Below are positions 16,402-24,877 of a stretch of 64,000 nucleotides of DNA, in pieces. Position 1 is the first letter of the stretch, and every line of letters starts with the position of its first letter. A program made the position numbers and the translations under genes. The stretch is from VRUE01 sp963715455 (GTDB taxonomy: Bacteria; Actinomycetota; Thermoleophilia; Solirubrobacterales; 70-9), in NCBI GenBank assembly GCA_963715455.1, contig OY970245.1, positions 434,001 to 498,000 of the forward strand, in the 5' to 3' direction. The notes beneath the pieces are model-generated. The model saw only the letters and a list, made by a program, of their open reading frames with translations, did no database searches and was not told the origin of the DNA.

Positions 16402-17760
16402 TCAGTCTTTCTCGCGGGCGATCTTCGCGGCCTGCTCGCTGCCCAGATAGGGGGTGAGCGTGAACTCGACCAGGTCGGGCAGCAGCTCTTCCAGCTCCTC
16501 GGCTTTGCCGGCGATGATGCGGCGTGAGATGAGCGAGACCATGCCACCTACGAGAGCCTCCTCGGTGGTCGGCGAGAGGCGTGCCAGCACCTCGGGCGAA
16601 CGGCCCTCACGGCCGCTCTGGAAGTAGGGGACGAAGCTCTGGATGGCGGCGTCGTAGCGCTCGACCACGACCGGGCCGGCGACCAGCGCCTCAACCATGC
16701 AAAGGCGCGCCAGATGTGGCTCTGCGGCGAGGAACTCGAGCATCGCCGCGATGCCGGCGCGCACCGAATGGGGCCAGTCCTCGCTCGACTCGAAGCCCGC
16801 CGAGACCCTTTCCTGCAGCTGCTCCATGACCGTGTCGTAGGCAGCTACGAAGCACTCGTCCTTGCTGGAGAAGTGCTCGTAGAAGGTGCGCCGCGAAACC
16901 GCCGCGTGCCGCGTGATGTGGGCGATCGTCGTCCCCGAATAGCCGTTTTCGGCAATCGCCTCAGCGAGACCGGCGATCAGCCGCTCGCGCTGGTTGTGGA
17001 CGACGAACTCGCGTGGCAGGCCATGACGACCCGGCGGGAGGCGTGCCAGCTCCGGCGGGTAATCCTCAGCAGCAACCTTCGGCTCGCCCGATTTCCGGGA
17101 GGACTTCTTGGCCACCTCCCGACCATATCGCGCCTTTGGCTCGAATCCACGAGCAAGCTCAGCTAGACCCGCATCAATACCTAGGTAGGGCATCACAGCG
17201 GCCGACATGAGCTGTGGCACGAGCCTCGGCAGCTCATCGGCCTGGCCACGCACCACCTTGGCGTAAACCTGGCCGTAGGCCGAGCCGGCAAGCGCCTCGG
17301 CGGTCGTGTGGGGAACCGATTCGGGGTCCTCCATCTCGTTGCGACCGGCGTCGATCAGCGAGGCGATGACGCGCATCGTCATGTCGCGGCGGGCCCGCGC
17401 GGCGTCGCCGGTAGCCAGCACCTCTACCGCGAAATGGGCGCGGCTCGGGTCGTTGCGCAGGCGCTCGACGATCTCACAGGCAACCGCGCGCAGCCGGTCG
17501 GGCCAGCTCTCCTCGCTGTTGAAGGCGCTGAGCATCTCCGTCATGCACTCCTCATTCATCTCCTGCCAGGCGGAGAGGAAGCAGTCGTACTTGCTGCGGA
17601 AGTGGCGGGCGAAGGCCGTCCGGTCAAGGCCGGCGCGCTCGATGATCAGCTCGATCGTGGTCTCGGCGTAGCCGCGCTCGGCGGCGATCTCGATCAGGGC
17701 CTCGACGATGCGCTCGCGCTCGGGACTGGCGGCGCGCTCGCGGGTCTCCAAATCAAGCAC
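16402..17760 (-). CDS. Tandem-fused double TetR regulator
   Basis: A 452-residue protein made of two complete TetR units. The first (about 1-215) has its HTH at about 20-68 (TTIELIIERAGLDRTAFARH). The second (about 230-452) has the conserved pre-HTH segment PPGRHGLPREFVVHNQRERL and the HTH TTIAHITRHAAVSRRTFYEH. A basic linker (KKSSRKSGEPK, about 217-227) joins them. Each half ends with the paralog tail PYLG. A single chain with two HTHs could act as a built-in dimer of unlike halves and bind an asymmetric operator. The start is GTG at 17760. No frameshift is needed, so the fusion appears real. Confidence 0.85.
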   Translation of the reverse strand: MLDLETRERAASPERERIVEALIEIAAERGYAETTIELIIERAGLDRTAFARHFRSKYDCFLSAWQEMNEECMTEMLSAFNSEESWPDRLRAVACEIVERLRNDPSRAHFAVEVLATGDAARARRDMTMRVIASLIDAGRNEMEDPESVPHTTAEALAGSAYGQVYAKVVRGQADELPRLVPQLMSAAVMPYLGIDAGLAELARGFEPKARYGREVAKKSSRKSGEPKVAAEDYPPELARLPPGRHGLPREFVVHNQRERLIAGLAEAIAENGYSGTTIAHITRHAAVSRRTFYEHFSSKDECFVAAYDTVMEQLQERVSAGFESSEDWPHSVRAGIAAMLEFLAAEPHLARLCMVEALVAGPVVVERYDAAIQSFVPYFQSGREGRSPEVLARLSPTTEEALVGGMVSLISRRIIAGKAEELEELLPDLVEFTLTPYLGSEQAAKIAREKD

Positions 17761-17793
17761 TAGGTCATGGGACCCCCGATCCCTGCCCCTGGC

Positions 17794-18510
17794 TCACCCT
17801 GCGGCGGGTGCGGAGGACTCTTCGGCGGCGATCCGCTTGGCGGAATCGGCGCCCAGATAAGGCGTCAGCGAGAACTCGACCAGCTCCGGGAGGAGCTCCT
17901 CGATCTGCTCGGCCTGCCCCATGATGATGCGCTGGTAGAGGATCCAGAAGATCCCCCCGACGATCGTCTCCTCGAGCGTGCCGGGCAGCTCCTCACCCTT
18001 GGCCGAGACCTTGCGGCCCATGCGGAAGAGGGGGACGAAGGCCTGGATCGAGCGCTCGTAGCGGTCGACCGCCGCGGGACCGGCGGAAAGCGCCTCGACG
18101 ATGCAGGTGCGGGCGAGGGCTGGCTCGGAGGCGACGTAGTGGAGGAAGGCGGCAAGGCCGGCATCGACCCGGGCCGGCCAGCTGTCGACCTTGCTGGCCG
18201 CGTCGACCACGCGGCGCAGAGCCTCTTTGACGGCGAACTCCGAGGCGGCGAGGAAGCAGTCCTCCTTGGAGGAGAAGTTCTCGTAGAAGGTGTTGCGGGC
18301 GATGCCGGCGCGGCGCACGATGTCGGCGACGGTGACGGCCCGGTAGCCCTTGTCGACGGTCTCCTCGGCGAGGGCGGCGATTATGCGAGCCCGCTGGTGT
18401 TGGGCGATGAACTCTCGTGGCAGTGCGTGCCTTCCCGGCGGCATCCTTGTCGCTTGGGGAACGCGATCGGCCACGAACGCCAGGGTACCCCTATGAGAAT
18501 CCGTTTCCAA
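17794..18510 (-). CDS. TetR-family regulator
   Basis: A 238-residue TetR protein of the same subgroup as 13581 and the second half of the double regulator: it has PPGRHALPREFIAQHQRARI before the HTH and VTVADIVRRAGIARNTFYEN within it (about 60-85). The ligand domain ends in SLTPYLGADSAKRI. It lies 33 bases upstream of the double regulator and could be in the same transcript. It is divergent from the TetR gene at 18591, with an 80-base gap that includes inverted CTGGAC/GTCCAG sites. Confidence 0.85.
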   Translation of the reverse strand: METDSHRGTLAFVADRVPQATRMPPGRHALPREFIAQHQRARIIAALAEETVDKGYRAVTVADIVRRAGIARNTFYENFSSKEDCFLAASEFAVKEALRRVVDAASKVDSWPARVDAGLAAFLHYVASEPALARTCIVEALSAGPAAVDRYERSIQAFVPLFRMGRKVSAKGEELPGTLEETIVGGIFWILYQRIIMGQAEQIEELLPELVEFSLTPYLGADSAKRIAAEESSAPAAG

Positions 18511-18590
18511 GCTGGACGTATTCGCCAGATACCGTTAATGTACCGAGGTCCAGACAACCCGTTCCCTTGATCTAAGCGGAGGAAGGCCGG

Positions 18591-19286
18591 ATGGGAAAGC
18601 AGGCCGCAACCAAGGTCCAGGCAGGGGCTGAGGGGACCGGCGCAACGGGGAAAGTCCTCCCCCAGGCTCCCACACTCAGACTGGTGAGTTCGCCCAAGCG
18701 TCAGAGGATCCTCGAGGGAATGCTCGAGGCGGTCGGCACGAACGGTTACGACGCGGCTTCCGTGCGTACGGTGCTGGACGGCACCGGTCTTTACCGGCAG
18801 GCCTTCTACGACAACTTCGCCGACAAAGAGGAGTGCTACCTGGAGGCGTTCGGCTTTGGCCTGGCGCAGATGGAAGCGCTGACGAAGAGCGCGGCGGGCA
18901 GCGAATCGAGCTGGCAGGGCCAGCTGCGCGCCGGCCTGCGTGCCTTCCTCGACGCGGTCGAAGCCGATCCGGTCCGTGGCCGAGCGCTGATCGTCGAGGT
19001 GCACGCAGCGGGGCCCGAGGCACTGCAGATTCGCTCCGAGATGATGAAACGGGTCGCCGATTTCATCGATTCGGCACGCGCGGAGGAGGCGGGCGAGGAG
19101 TCGCCGCCGCCGATCGCCGCCGAGGGCATCGTCGCCGGCATGCACGCCGTCGTCCACGCCAAGCTGGCGGCCGGTGAGGAGAGTGGCTTCCGCGAGCTGT
19201 TGCCCGACTTCATGTACTTCGCCGTGCTGCCCTACTTCGGCTCCGACGTCGCCGACGCGGAGATGAAGCGGGCCGCTACAGCCTGA
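18591..19286 (+). CDS. TetR-family regulator
   Basis: A 231-residue TetR protein with a clear ribosome-binding site (GGAGGAAGG) before the ATG. The HTH spans about residues 40-85 (ASVRTVLDGTGLYRQAFYDN followed by FADKEECYLEAF). The ligand-binding domain ends with FMYFAVLPYFGSDVADAE, again the PY(L/F)G tail of the cluster. It overlaps the convergent nucleotide-sugar dehydrogenase by 11 bases at the 3' ends. Confidence 0.85.
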   Translation: MGKQAATKVQAGAEGTGATGKVLPQAPTLRLVSSPKRQRILEGMLEAVGTNGYDAASVRTVLDGTGLYRQAFYDNFADKEECYLEAFGFGLAQMEALTKSAAGSESSWQGQLRAGLRAFLDAVEADPVRGRALIVEVHAAGPEALQIRSEMMKRVADFIDSARAEEAGEESPPPIAAEGIVAGMHAVVHAKLAAGEESGFRELLPDFMYFAVLPYFGSDVADAEMKRAATA

Positions 19287-20523
19287 CCAGGTTCTCGGCT
19301 TCGATGCCGCGCGTAACGCCGCGGAAATCGACGACCAGCGGCGCCCCGGAAACCAGCGCCTCGTAGTCGATCTCGGGATGGGCGGTGACGATCGCCGCCA
19401 CGTCAGCAGTGGCCAGCGCGCCGCCTAGGTCGACCGAGCTGAGGCCGAGCTCGGCGAGCTCGGCGACATGGGGGTCGTGGTAGGAGACGTCGCCACCGAG
19501 GTCGAGCAGGCGCTTGGCGATCTTCAGCGCCGGCGACTCGCGGGTGTCGCCGACCCCGGCCTTGTAGCTGACCCCGAGGATGAGGATCTTCGATCCCCTG
19601 ACCGGCTTGCCGGCGTCGTTGAGCGCCCGCTCGATGCGCTCCACGCAGAAGGCCGGCTGGGTCTGGTTGACCTTGCCAGCGAGCTCGATGAACTCGGGGT
19701 AGAAGTCGTGTTCGCGTGCCTTGAAGGCAAGGTAGAAGGGGTCGACCGGCAGGCAATGGCCGCCCATGCCGGGGCCCGGCTCGAAGCGCATAAAGCCAAA
19801 GGGCTTGGTCGATGCAGCGTCGATCACCTCCCAGACGTCGATCTCAAGCCGGTCGCAGAGCTGGGCCAGCTCGTTGACGAGGGCGATGTTGACCGAGCGG
19901 AAGATGTTCTCGAGCAGCTTGGCGAGCTCGGCGGCCTCAGGACTGGAGAGAACCACGACCTCGTCGCAGATCAAGGAGTAGAGCTGGCGGGCGCGCTCGG
20001 CGCAGGCCGTGGTGAGACCGCCGACCAGCTTCGGCGTGGTGCGCACCGTGTAGTCGGTGCGGCCGGGGTCGATGCGCTCCGGCGAGAAGGCGAGGTGGAA
20101 GTCACGGCCGGCGGAGAGACCGGACTCCTCGAGGATCGGCACGAGGCGCTCGCGCGTCGTGCCCGGATAAGTGGTCGACTCGAGCACGACTAGCTGCTCG
20201 GGCTGGAGAACCTGGGAGAGCGCCGTGGCCGAGTCGACTAGATAAGTGAGGTCGGGCTCGCGCGAGCCGGTGAGCGGCGTCGGCACACAGACGACGATCG
20301 CTTCGCAGGAGGCGAGGTCGCCGTGGTTGGCGGTCGCTCGCAGGCGCTCGCGCAGCGGCGCCAGCGTCAGGTCGGCGACATCCTCGACATGGCTACGGCC
20401 GCCGTTCAAACCCTCGATCTTGCGCTGGTCCGTGTCGAGGCCGACCACCTCGTGCCCCGCCTCGGCGAAGGCAACGGCGAGTGGCAGACCGACGTATCCC
20501 AGGCCCACGATGCCGATCTTCAT
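19276..20523 (-). CDS. UDP-sugar 6-dehydrogenase (WbpA/UDP-GlcNAc or UDP-Glc type)
   Basis: A 415-residue NAD-dependent four-electron dehydrogenase that oxidises the C6 hydroxyl of a nucleotide sugar to the uronate. The N-terminal Rossmann motif is GIVGLGYVGLPLA (about 4-16). The catalytic Cys lies in GMGGHCLPVDPF (about 254-265), with the central Lys/Asn helix just before it (ELAKLLENIFRSVN). The C-terminal domain includes the second nucleotide-binding motif (ILILGVSYKAGVGDTRESPA). The product would feed polysaccharide synthesis, matching the locus at 27249-38990, although it is separated from it and embedded among TetR genes. UDP-GlcNAc and UDP-Glc substrates cannot be told apart by eye. 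Confidence 0.9.
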   Translation of the reverse strand: MKIGIVGLGYVGLPLAVAFAEAGHEVVGLDTDQRKIEGLNGGRSHVEDVADLTLAPLRERLRATANHGDLASCEAIVVCVPTPLTGSREPDLTYLVDSATALSQVLQPEQLVVLESTTYPGTTRERLVPILEESGLSAGRDFHLAFSPERIDPGRTDYTVRTTPKLVGGLTTACAERARQLYSLICDEVVVLSSPEAAELAKLLENIFRSVNIALVNELAQLCDRLEIDVWEVIDAASTKPFGFMRFEPGPGMGGHCLPVDPFYLAFKAREHDFYPEFIELAGKVNQTQPAFCVERIERALNDAGKPVRGSKILILGVSYKAGVGDTRESPALKIAKRLLDLGGDVSYHDPHVAELAELGLSSVDLGGALATADVAAIVTAHPEIDYEALVSGAPLVVDFRGVTRGIEAENLVRL

Positions 20524-20597
20524 CGCCGCAGTGTAAGCAGGTCGGCGTGCCGCTTGGACGCCTTGGCCAGAGCTGGACGATCGAGTGCGGTGGGGGT

Positions 20598-20626
20598 TGG
20601 ACAGGTCCCTATCGCTGCCCTACATT
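20598..20626 (+). promoter_or_regulatory. Promoter of TetR gene 20634
   Basis: TGGACA (20598-20603) and TACATT (20621-20626) are separated by 17 bases, close to a primary-sigma promoter. The ATG lies eight bases after the -10 box, so the message would be leaderless or nearly so, which is common in actinobacteria. Confidence 0.5.
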
Positions 20627-20633
20627 GGAATGC

Positions 20634-21311
20634 ATGGATTCGACTTCGAATCCAAGTCAAGCAGCGAGTGGTAGTCAGGAGTTGCCGCGCGCCTATTTCG
20701 TGCGCTCACCGCGGGAGCGGCTGCTGGAGGCAATGCTGCGCGTCGCTGCCGCCAAGGGATACGAGGCGACGACGGTCGCCGACGTGCTCGAGGTGGCCGG
20801 GGTCTCGCAGGAGAGCTTCGACGAGATGTTCGAGAGCAAGGAGGAATGTTTCCTCGAGGCCTACGACGCCGTCTTCGACGTGCTCATCGCCCACGTGGGC
20901 AGCGCCTTCGAGGCGGCCGCCGGCGAGCCCTGGCCGGAGCGGATCGCCGCCGGGCTGGGGGCGCTGGTCGAGCTGCTCGCTGCCGAGGCGGGCATCGCAC
21001 GCCTCTCGATGGTCGAGGTGACCGCTGCCGGCGACGACGCCCGGGCGCGTTACCGGGCCGCCCTCGGCCGCTTCACGCCGTTCCTCGAGGAAGGCCGCGA
21101 GTACTCCAACCAGGGCGAGGACCTGCCCGCCGACACAGCGCGCTTCGCGATCGGCGGCGCCACCTCGATGATCTTCGACGAGATCCGCGCCGGGCGCGGG
21201 CCGGAGCTGGAGCGCATCCTGCCCGACCTGGTCTTCGCCGTGCTGATGCCCTACCTCGGTCCGGAAGCGGCCGAGGACGAGATGCGGCGGGTCACGAGCC
21301 AGGGCGCTTAG
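20634..21311 (+). CDS. TetR-family regulator
   Basis: A 225-residue TetR protein from ATG at 20634. An upstream in-frame ATG at 20481 would run through the divergent dehydrogenase gene and its promoter and is not used here. The HTH (about 35-80) reads TTVADVLEVAGVSQESFDEM followed by FESKEECFLEAY. The residues normally Tyr in the recognition region are Phe-Asp, as in other members of this subgroup. The C-terminus LMPYLGPEAAEDEM matches the cluster tail. Its stop overlaps the convergent hydratase gene by four bases. Confidence 0.85.
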   Translation: MDSTSNPSQAASGSQELPRAYFVRSPRERLLEAMLRVAAAKGYEATTVADVLEVAGVSQESFDEMFESKEECFLEAYDAVFDVLIAHVGSAFEAAAGEPWPERIAAGLGALVELLAAEAGIARLSMVEVTAAGDDARARYRAALGRFTPFLEEGREYSNQGEDLPADTARFAIGGATSMIFDEIRAGRGPELERILPDLVFAVLMPYLGPEAAEDEMRRVTSQGA

Positions 21312-22057
21312 AACGCGCCGTGGCGACCCTCGCCGCCGGCGAAGCGGGCTGCGCCTTTGACGGCGACCTCTAGCACCTGGTTCCCGAGCTGCTTCTCTAG
21401 CTCGAGGCCGTCGGCGAGTGGCTGGCCGAAGCCCTCGATCGCGCCGCGGCGGTCGGCGAGCATTGTCTCCTGTGGGAAGGAGGCGATGCGCTCGGCGAGC
21501 TCGAGGGCCCGCTCCAGGTGCTGGCCCGGCTCAACCAGCTCGTTGACGAGGCCGATGCGCTGCGCCTCCTCGGCCTCCACTGGCCGGCCGGTGAGGATCA
21601 GCTCGAGCGCGCGGCCCATACCGACGACGCGCGGCAGGCGCTGGGTACCGCCGTCGAGCAGCGGGACTCCCCAGCGCCGCTCGAAGAGACCGAAGGTCGA
21701 CTGCGGCGTGGCGATGCGCATGTCGCACCAGAGCGCCAGCTCGACGCCGCCCGCCAGGCACCAGCCGTCGACCGCGGCGATCGCCGGCTTGGAGGGAGTG
21801 AGACGGGTGGGGCCCATCGGCCCGTCAGGGTGGGTGACGTCGAGGTTCATCGCCTTGAGGTCCGCCCCAGCGCAGAAGGCGACGCCGCCGGCGCCGGTGA
21901 GAACCAGCACACGGGCGTCGTCGTCGACCTCGAAATCGCGCAGACCCTGGCGAAAGAGCTCGGCTGCGGCCGCGTCGATCGCGTTGCGCCGCTCAGGCCG
22001 GTCGATGGTCAACACCGCGGCGGCGCCGACCCGCTCGTAGCGAAGCTCCCCGCTCAT
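21308..22057 (-). CDS. Enoyl-CoA hydratase/isomerase family protein
   Basis: A 249-residue crotonase-fold enzyme acting on acyl-CoA thioesters. The oxyanion-hole strand is VAFCAGADLKAMN (about 60-72), and a second glycine loop is GWCLAGGVELALWCD (about 97-111). The acidic residue of FGLFERRWG and the following GGTQRLPRVVG are typical. ATG at 22057 (MSGELRYERVG) fits family length; an upstream frame to 22219 adds an unlikely Arg/Pro-rich leader. The substrate cannot be set from sequence. It stands alone, convergent with the TetR gene at 20634, which might regulate it. Confidence 0.85.
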   Translation of the reverse strand: MSGELRYERVGAAAVLTIDRPERRNAIDAAAAELFRQGLRDFEVDDDARVLVLTGAGGVAFCAGADLKAMNLDVTHPDGPMGPTRLTPSKPAIAAVDGWCLAGGVELALWCDMRIATPQSTFGLFERRWGVPLLDGGTQRLPRVVGMGRALELILTGRPVEAEEAQRIGLVNELVEPGQHLERALELAERIASFPQETMLADRRGAIEGFGQPLADGLELEKQLGNQVLEVAVKGAARFAGGEGRHGAF

Positions 22058-22519
22058 GCGCGCAATCCTCCCACAGGGGTGGGGAGCGGGCGGGCTAGTC
22101 GCGACGGCCATCCGGGTCTCGCGGCGACGCCCAGCTCCCGGGTGCGCCCCGGCACGCGCGGCATCGAGGGCAGGTGCTCGACGACCGAAACGGACGGTAG
22201 GCGCACGACCGGACAGCACAGCCGCTGACTTCGTCTTTGTTCGTCTATAAGGCGAAGAAAGACGAAGTCAGCAATCAGGGCAACAAAAAAGCGACCGGTG
22301 ATGGCGCTCGGTTGCCTGCCGCGTGCGTAGCCTTCGCTCGCTGAAGCTCGTCGCGCCACCTTCGAGGCGGCTCCCGCTTGGCTTCCGCGGAACCCGTCTC
22401 TCCCAGTCGCAAAACGAACTTAGCGCGGCGACTGGAGCGTTGCTAGGGGGGCGACGAATACGTTCCCGCAAACTCCGCAGATTGCCGCGTCCGATGGCGC
22501 GGTATACGGTCTCGCCGGG
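22058..22519. other. 462-base non-coding gap between divergent genes
   Basis: No reading frame here looks like a real protein. The gap should contain promoters for the hydratase (minus) and sugar transporter (plus). It holds a long hairpin (22224-22272) and a weaker inverted repeat CAGTCGC/GGCGACTG near 22400-22430. Nothing else was recognised. Confidence 0.6.
22224..22272. repeat. Long perfect hairpin (15-bp arms plus extension)
   Basis: GCTGACTTCGTCTTT and AAAGACGAAGTCAGC form 15 perfect pairs. After one mismatch, four more pairs (TTCG/CGAA) close a loop of about nine bases. It lies between two divergent genes, where no terminator is needed, and has no T-tract in either direction. It could be a regulatory site or a small inserted palindromic element. 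Confidence 0.6.
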
Positions 22520-23911
22520 ATGAGCGACGGCCTTGAAGCGTCCCGGAGGAGGGCGCGGCGCAACGTCGTACTGACGGCGGCGATTGCTGGGCTGGGCGGC
22601 CTGCTCTTCGGCTACGACACGGGGGTCATCGCCGGCGCCCTGCTCTTCATCAAGAGCGACTTCGACCTCGGCAGCTTCGCCCAGGGCCTGGTGGTGGCCG
22701 CGGTGCCGATCGGCGCCGTTGTCGGCGCGGCGATTGCCGGGCCGGCGGCAGACCGCTACGGACGGCGCCTGATGATCCTCATCGCCGCCGCGGTCTTCAT
22801 CGTTGGCGCCCTAGCCAGCGCCGCGGCACCAGGAGTCGAGATGCTGGTCATCGCCCGCATCGTGATCGGCGTCGCGATTGGGCTCGCCTCTGCAGCGGCC
22901 CCGGTCTACATCTCAGAGGTGGCGCCGCCGGAGAGTCGCGGCCGGCTGGTCAGCTTCTTCCAGCTGGCGGTGACGATCGGCATCCTGCTCGCTTATCTGG
23001 TCGGCCTCGGCCTCGACCACGCCGAAGCCTGGCGTTGGATGCTGGGGCTCGGCTGCGTACCCGCCCTGGCGCTCGCCTTCGGCATGCTGCGTATGCCGCA
23101 GAGCCCGCGCTGGCTGGTGATGAGTGGCGATGACTTCGCCGCGCGGGCGACCCTCGCCAAGATCCGCGTCGACGACCCCGACACGATCGACCGCGAGCTG
23201 GAAGAGATCAAGGGCAGTCTCGACGAGAAGCCAGGCGCCTGGAGCGAGCTGCGACAGCCACTCGTCAAAGCGGCACTGGTGGTCGGTGTGGGGCTGGCGA
23301 TCCTGCAGCAGGTCACCGGCATCAACACGGTCATCTACTACGCGCCGACGATCGTCGAATTCACCGGCGTCGACTCCTCGGCGGGGGCGATCCTGGCCGC
23401 AGTCGGGGTCGGCGTGATCAACGTCGGCATGACCTTGGTGGCGATGCGCCTTCTCGACCGAACGGGACGGCGGACGCTGCTGATGGTCGGCGTCTCGGGG
23501 ATGACGATCTCGCTCTTCACCCTCGGTGGCGCCTTCGTGGGCGGCGGGGCAAGCACACTCGACTCGGTGATAGCGATCGTCAGCCTGATGGTCTACGTCG
23601 CCTCCTTCGCGATCAGCCTCGGACCGATCTTCTGGCTGCTCAACGCAGAGATCTACCCACTCAGCGTGCGCAGCAAGGCGGCTGGGCTGGGGACGATGGC
23701 CAACTGGACCTTCAACTTCATCGTCTCGCTCACCTTCCTGCTCTTGATCGAAGCGCTGGGCCGCTCCGGCGCCTTCTGGTTCTACGGCGCGATCGGCATC
23801 CTCACGCTGATCTTCTGCTGGAAGCTGGTGCCGGAGACGAAGGGCAAGCGCCTCGAGGACATCCAGGCGTACTTCCAAACCCGCGTCGATAGTCGTCACC
23901 CAGCAGCCTAG
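22520..23911 (+). CDS. MFS sugar:proton symporter (sugar porter family)
   Basis: A 463-residue inner-membrane transporter with 12 predicted helices. It has the sugar-porter signatures: GGLLFGYDTGVIAGAL in helix 1, DRYGRR in loop 2-3, PESRGRL after helix 4, the Q-Q-x-G-I-N motif (ILQQVTGINTVIYY) in helix 7, and PETKGKRLED at the C-terminus. This matches GalP/XylE/AraE-like hexose or pentose symporters; the exact sugar is open. It is a single gene with its own upstream region, 24 bases before metF. Confidence 0.9.
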   Translation: MSDGLEASRRRARRNVVLTAAIAGLGGLLFGYDTGVIAGALLFIKSDFDLGSFAQGLVVAAVPIGAVVGAAIAGPAADRYGRRLMILIAAAVFIVGALASAAAPGVEMLVIARIVIGVAIGLASAAAPVYISEVAPPESRGRLVSFFQLAVTIGILLAYLVGLGLDHAEAWRWMLGLGCVPALALAFGMLRMPQSPRWLVMSGDDFAARATLAKIRVDDPDTIDRELEEIKGSLDEKPGAWSELRQPLVKAALVVGVGLAILQQVTGINTVIYYAPTIVEFTGVDSSAGAILAAVGVGVINVGMTLVAMRLLDRTGRRTLLMVGVSGMTISLFTLGGAFVGGGASTLDSVIAIVSLMVYVASFAISLGPIFWLLNAEIYPLSVRSKAAGLGTMANWTFNFIVSLTFLLLIEALGRSGAFWFYGAIGILTLIFCWKLVPETKGKRLEDIQAYFQTRVDSRHPAA

Positions 23912-23953
23912 GCGCTCCGCCACTCACGACCGGGGGTGGCTACCCTCCCCCTC

Positions 23954-24862
23954 GTGCGAATAGACGAGATCATCGCTGCCAAAGCGCCGACCTTCTCGGT
24001 CGAGTTCTTCCCCCCGAAGACGGCGGAGGGCTCGGAGACGCTGTTCGCCACGGCGCGCTCGTTGCGCGAACTGCAGCCCGACTTCGTCTCGGTCACCTAC
24101 GGCGCTGGTGGCTCGACCCGCGAGGGCACGGTGGAGATCACCCGGGCCCTGAAGAAGGACCTCGGCCTCGAGACGATGGCCCATCTGAGCTGCGTCGGTG
24201 AGACCACCGAGGGGCTCGGCGAGACACTCGACCGGATCGCCGCGGCTGGGATCGAGAATGTCTTTGCGCTGCGTGGCGATCCACCGCGCGGCCAGGACGA
24301 CTTCGTCCAGCCCGAGGGCGGCCTGGGCAGTGCGGCCGAGCTGGCCGCCTTCATCGGCTCGCGTTGGGATTTCTGCGTCGGTGGGGCCTGCTTCCCCGAG
24401 GTCCACCCAGAGGCGCCCGACCTAGAGACCGACCTCGCCTACCTGAAGACGAAGGCTGAGGCCGGCGCTTCCTTCCTCATCACCCAGCTCTTCTTCGACA
24501 ATCAGGTCTACTTCGACTTCGTCGCCGCGGCGCGGGCGGTGGGTATCGAGGTGCCGATCATCGCCGGCGTCATCCCAGTGGCGAGCTTTGCCCAGACGAA
24601 GCGCATTTGTGAGCTCTGCGACGCCTCGATCCCGCCCCGCTTGGAGGCCGCTTTCGCGGCGGCTGGCGGCGACGAGAAAGCGGAGTTCGAGCTGGGCGTC
24701 GCCTTCGCCGCCCAGCAGTGTGCCGAGCTGCTGCTCGCCGGTGCGCCCGGCATCCACTTCTACGCGCTCAACCGAGCGCCGGCGACCCGGGCGGTGCTCG
24801 GCGCCCTGCGCGCCTCGCGGCCCTGGGACCGCGGACGCGACCTAGCAAGGCTCTCTGAGTAA
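23954..24862 (+). CDS. metF: Methylenetetrahydrofolate reductase
   Basis: A protein of about 302 residues that reduces 5,10-methylene-THF to 5-methyl-THF with FAD, supplying methyl groups for methionine. The TIM-barrel signatures are complete: SVEFFPPKT near the N-terminus, SVTYGAGGSTR, NVFALRGDPPRG and FLITQLFFDNQVYFDF. GTG at 23954 (MRIDEIIAAKAPTFSVEF) best fits the family. An in-frame GTG at 23936 is an alternative. It lies between the sugar transporter and a DUF3105 gene on the same strand. Confidence 0.93.
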   Translation: MRIDEIIAAKAPTFSVEFFPPKTAEGSETLFATARSLRELQPDFVSVTYGAGGSTREGTVEITRALKKDLGLETMAHLSCVGETTEGLGETLDRIAAAGIENVFALRGDPPRGQDDFVQPEGGLGSAAELAAFIGSRWDFCVGGACFPEVHPEAPDLETDLAYLKTKAEAGASFLITQLFFDNQVYFDFVAAARAVGIEVPIIAGVIPVASFAQTKRICELCDASIPPRLEAAFAAAGGDEKAEFELGVAFAAQQCAELLLAGAPGIHFYALNRAPATRAVLGALRASRPWDRGRDLARLSE

Positions 24863-24877
24863 AATGCTCTGCGGCTG

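Noticed and set aside
20481..20633. Longer start for the TetR gene at 20634
   Set aside because: The extension overlaps the divergent dehydrogenase gene and the promoter, and has no family-like sequence.
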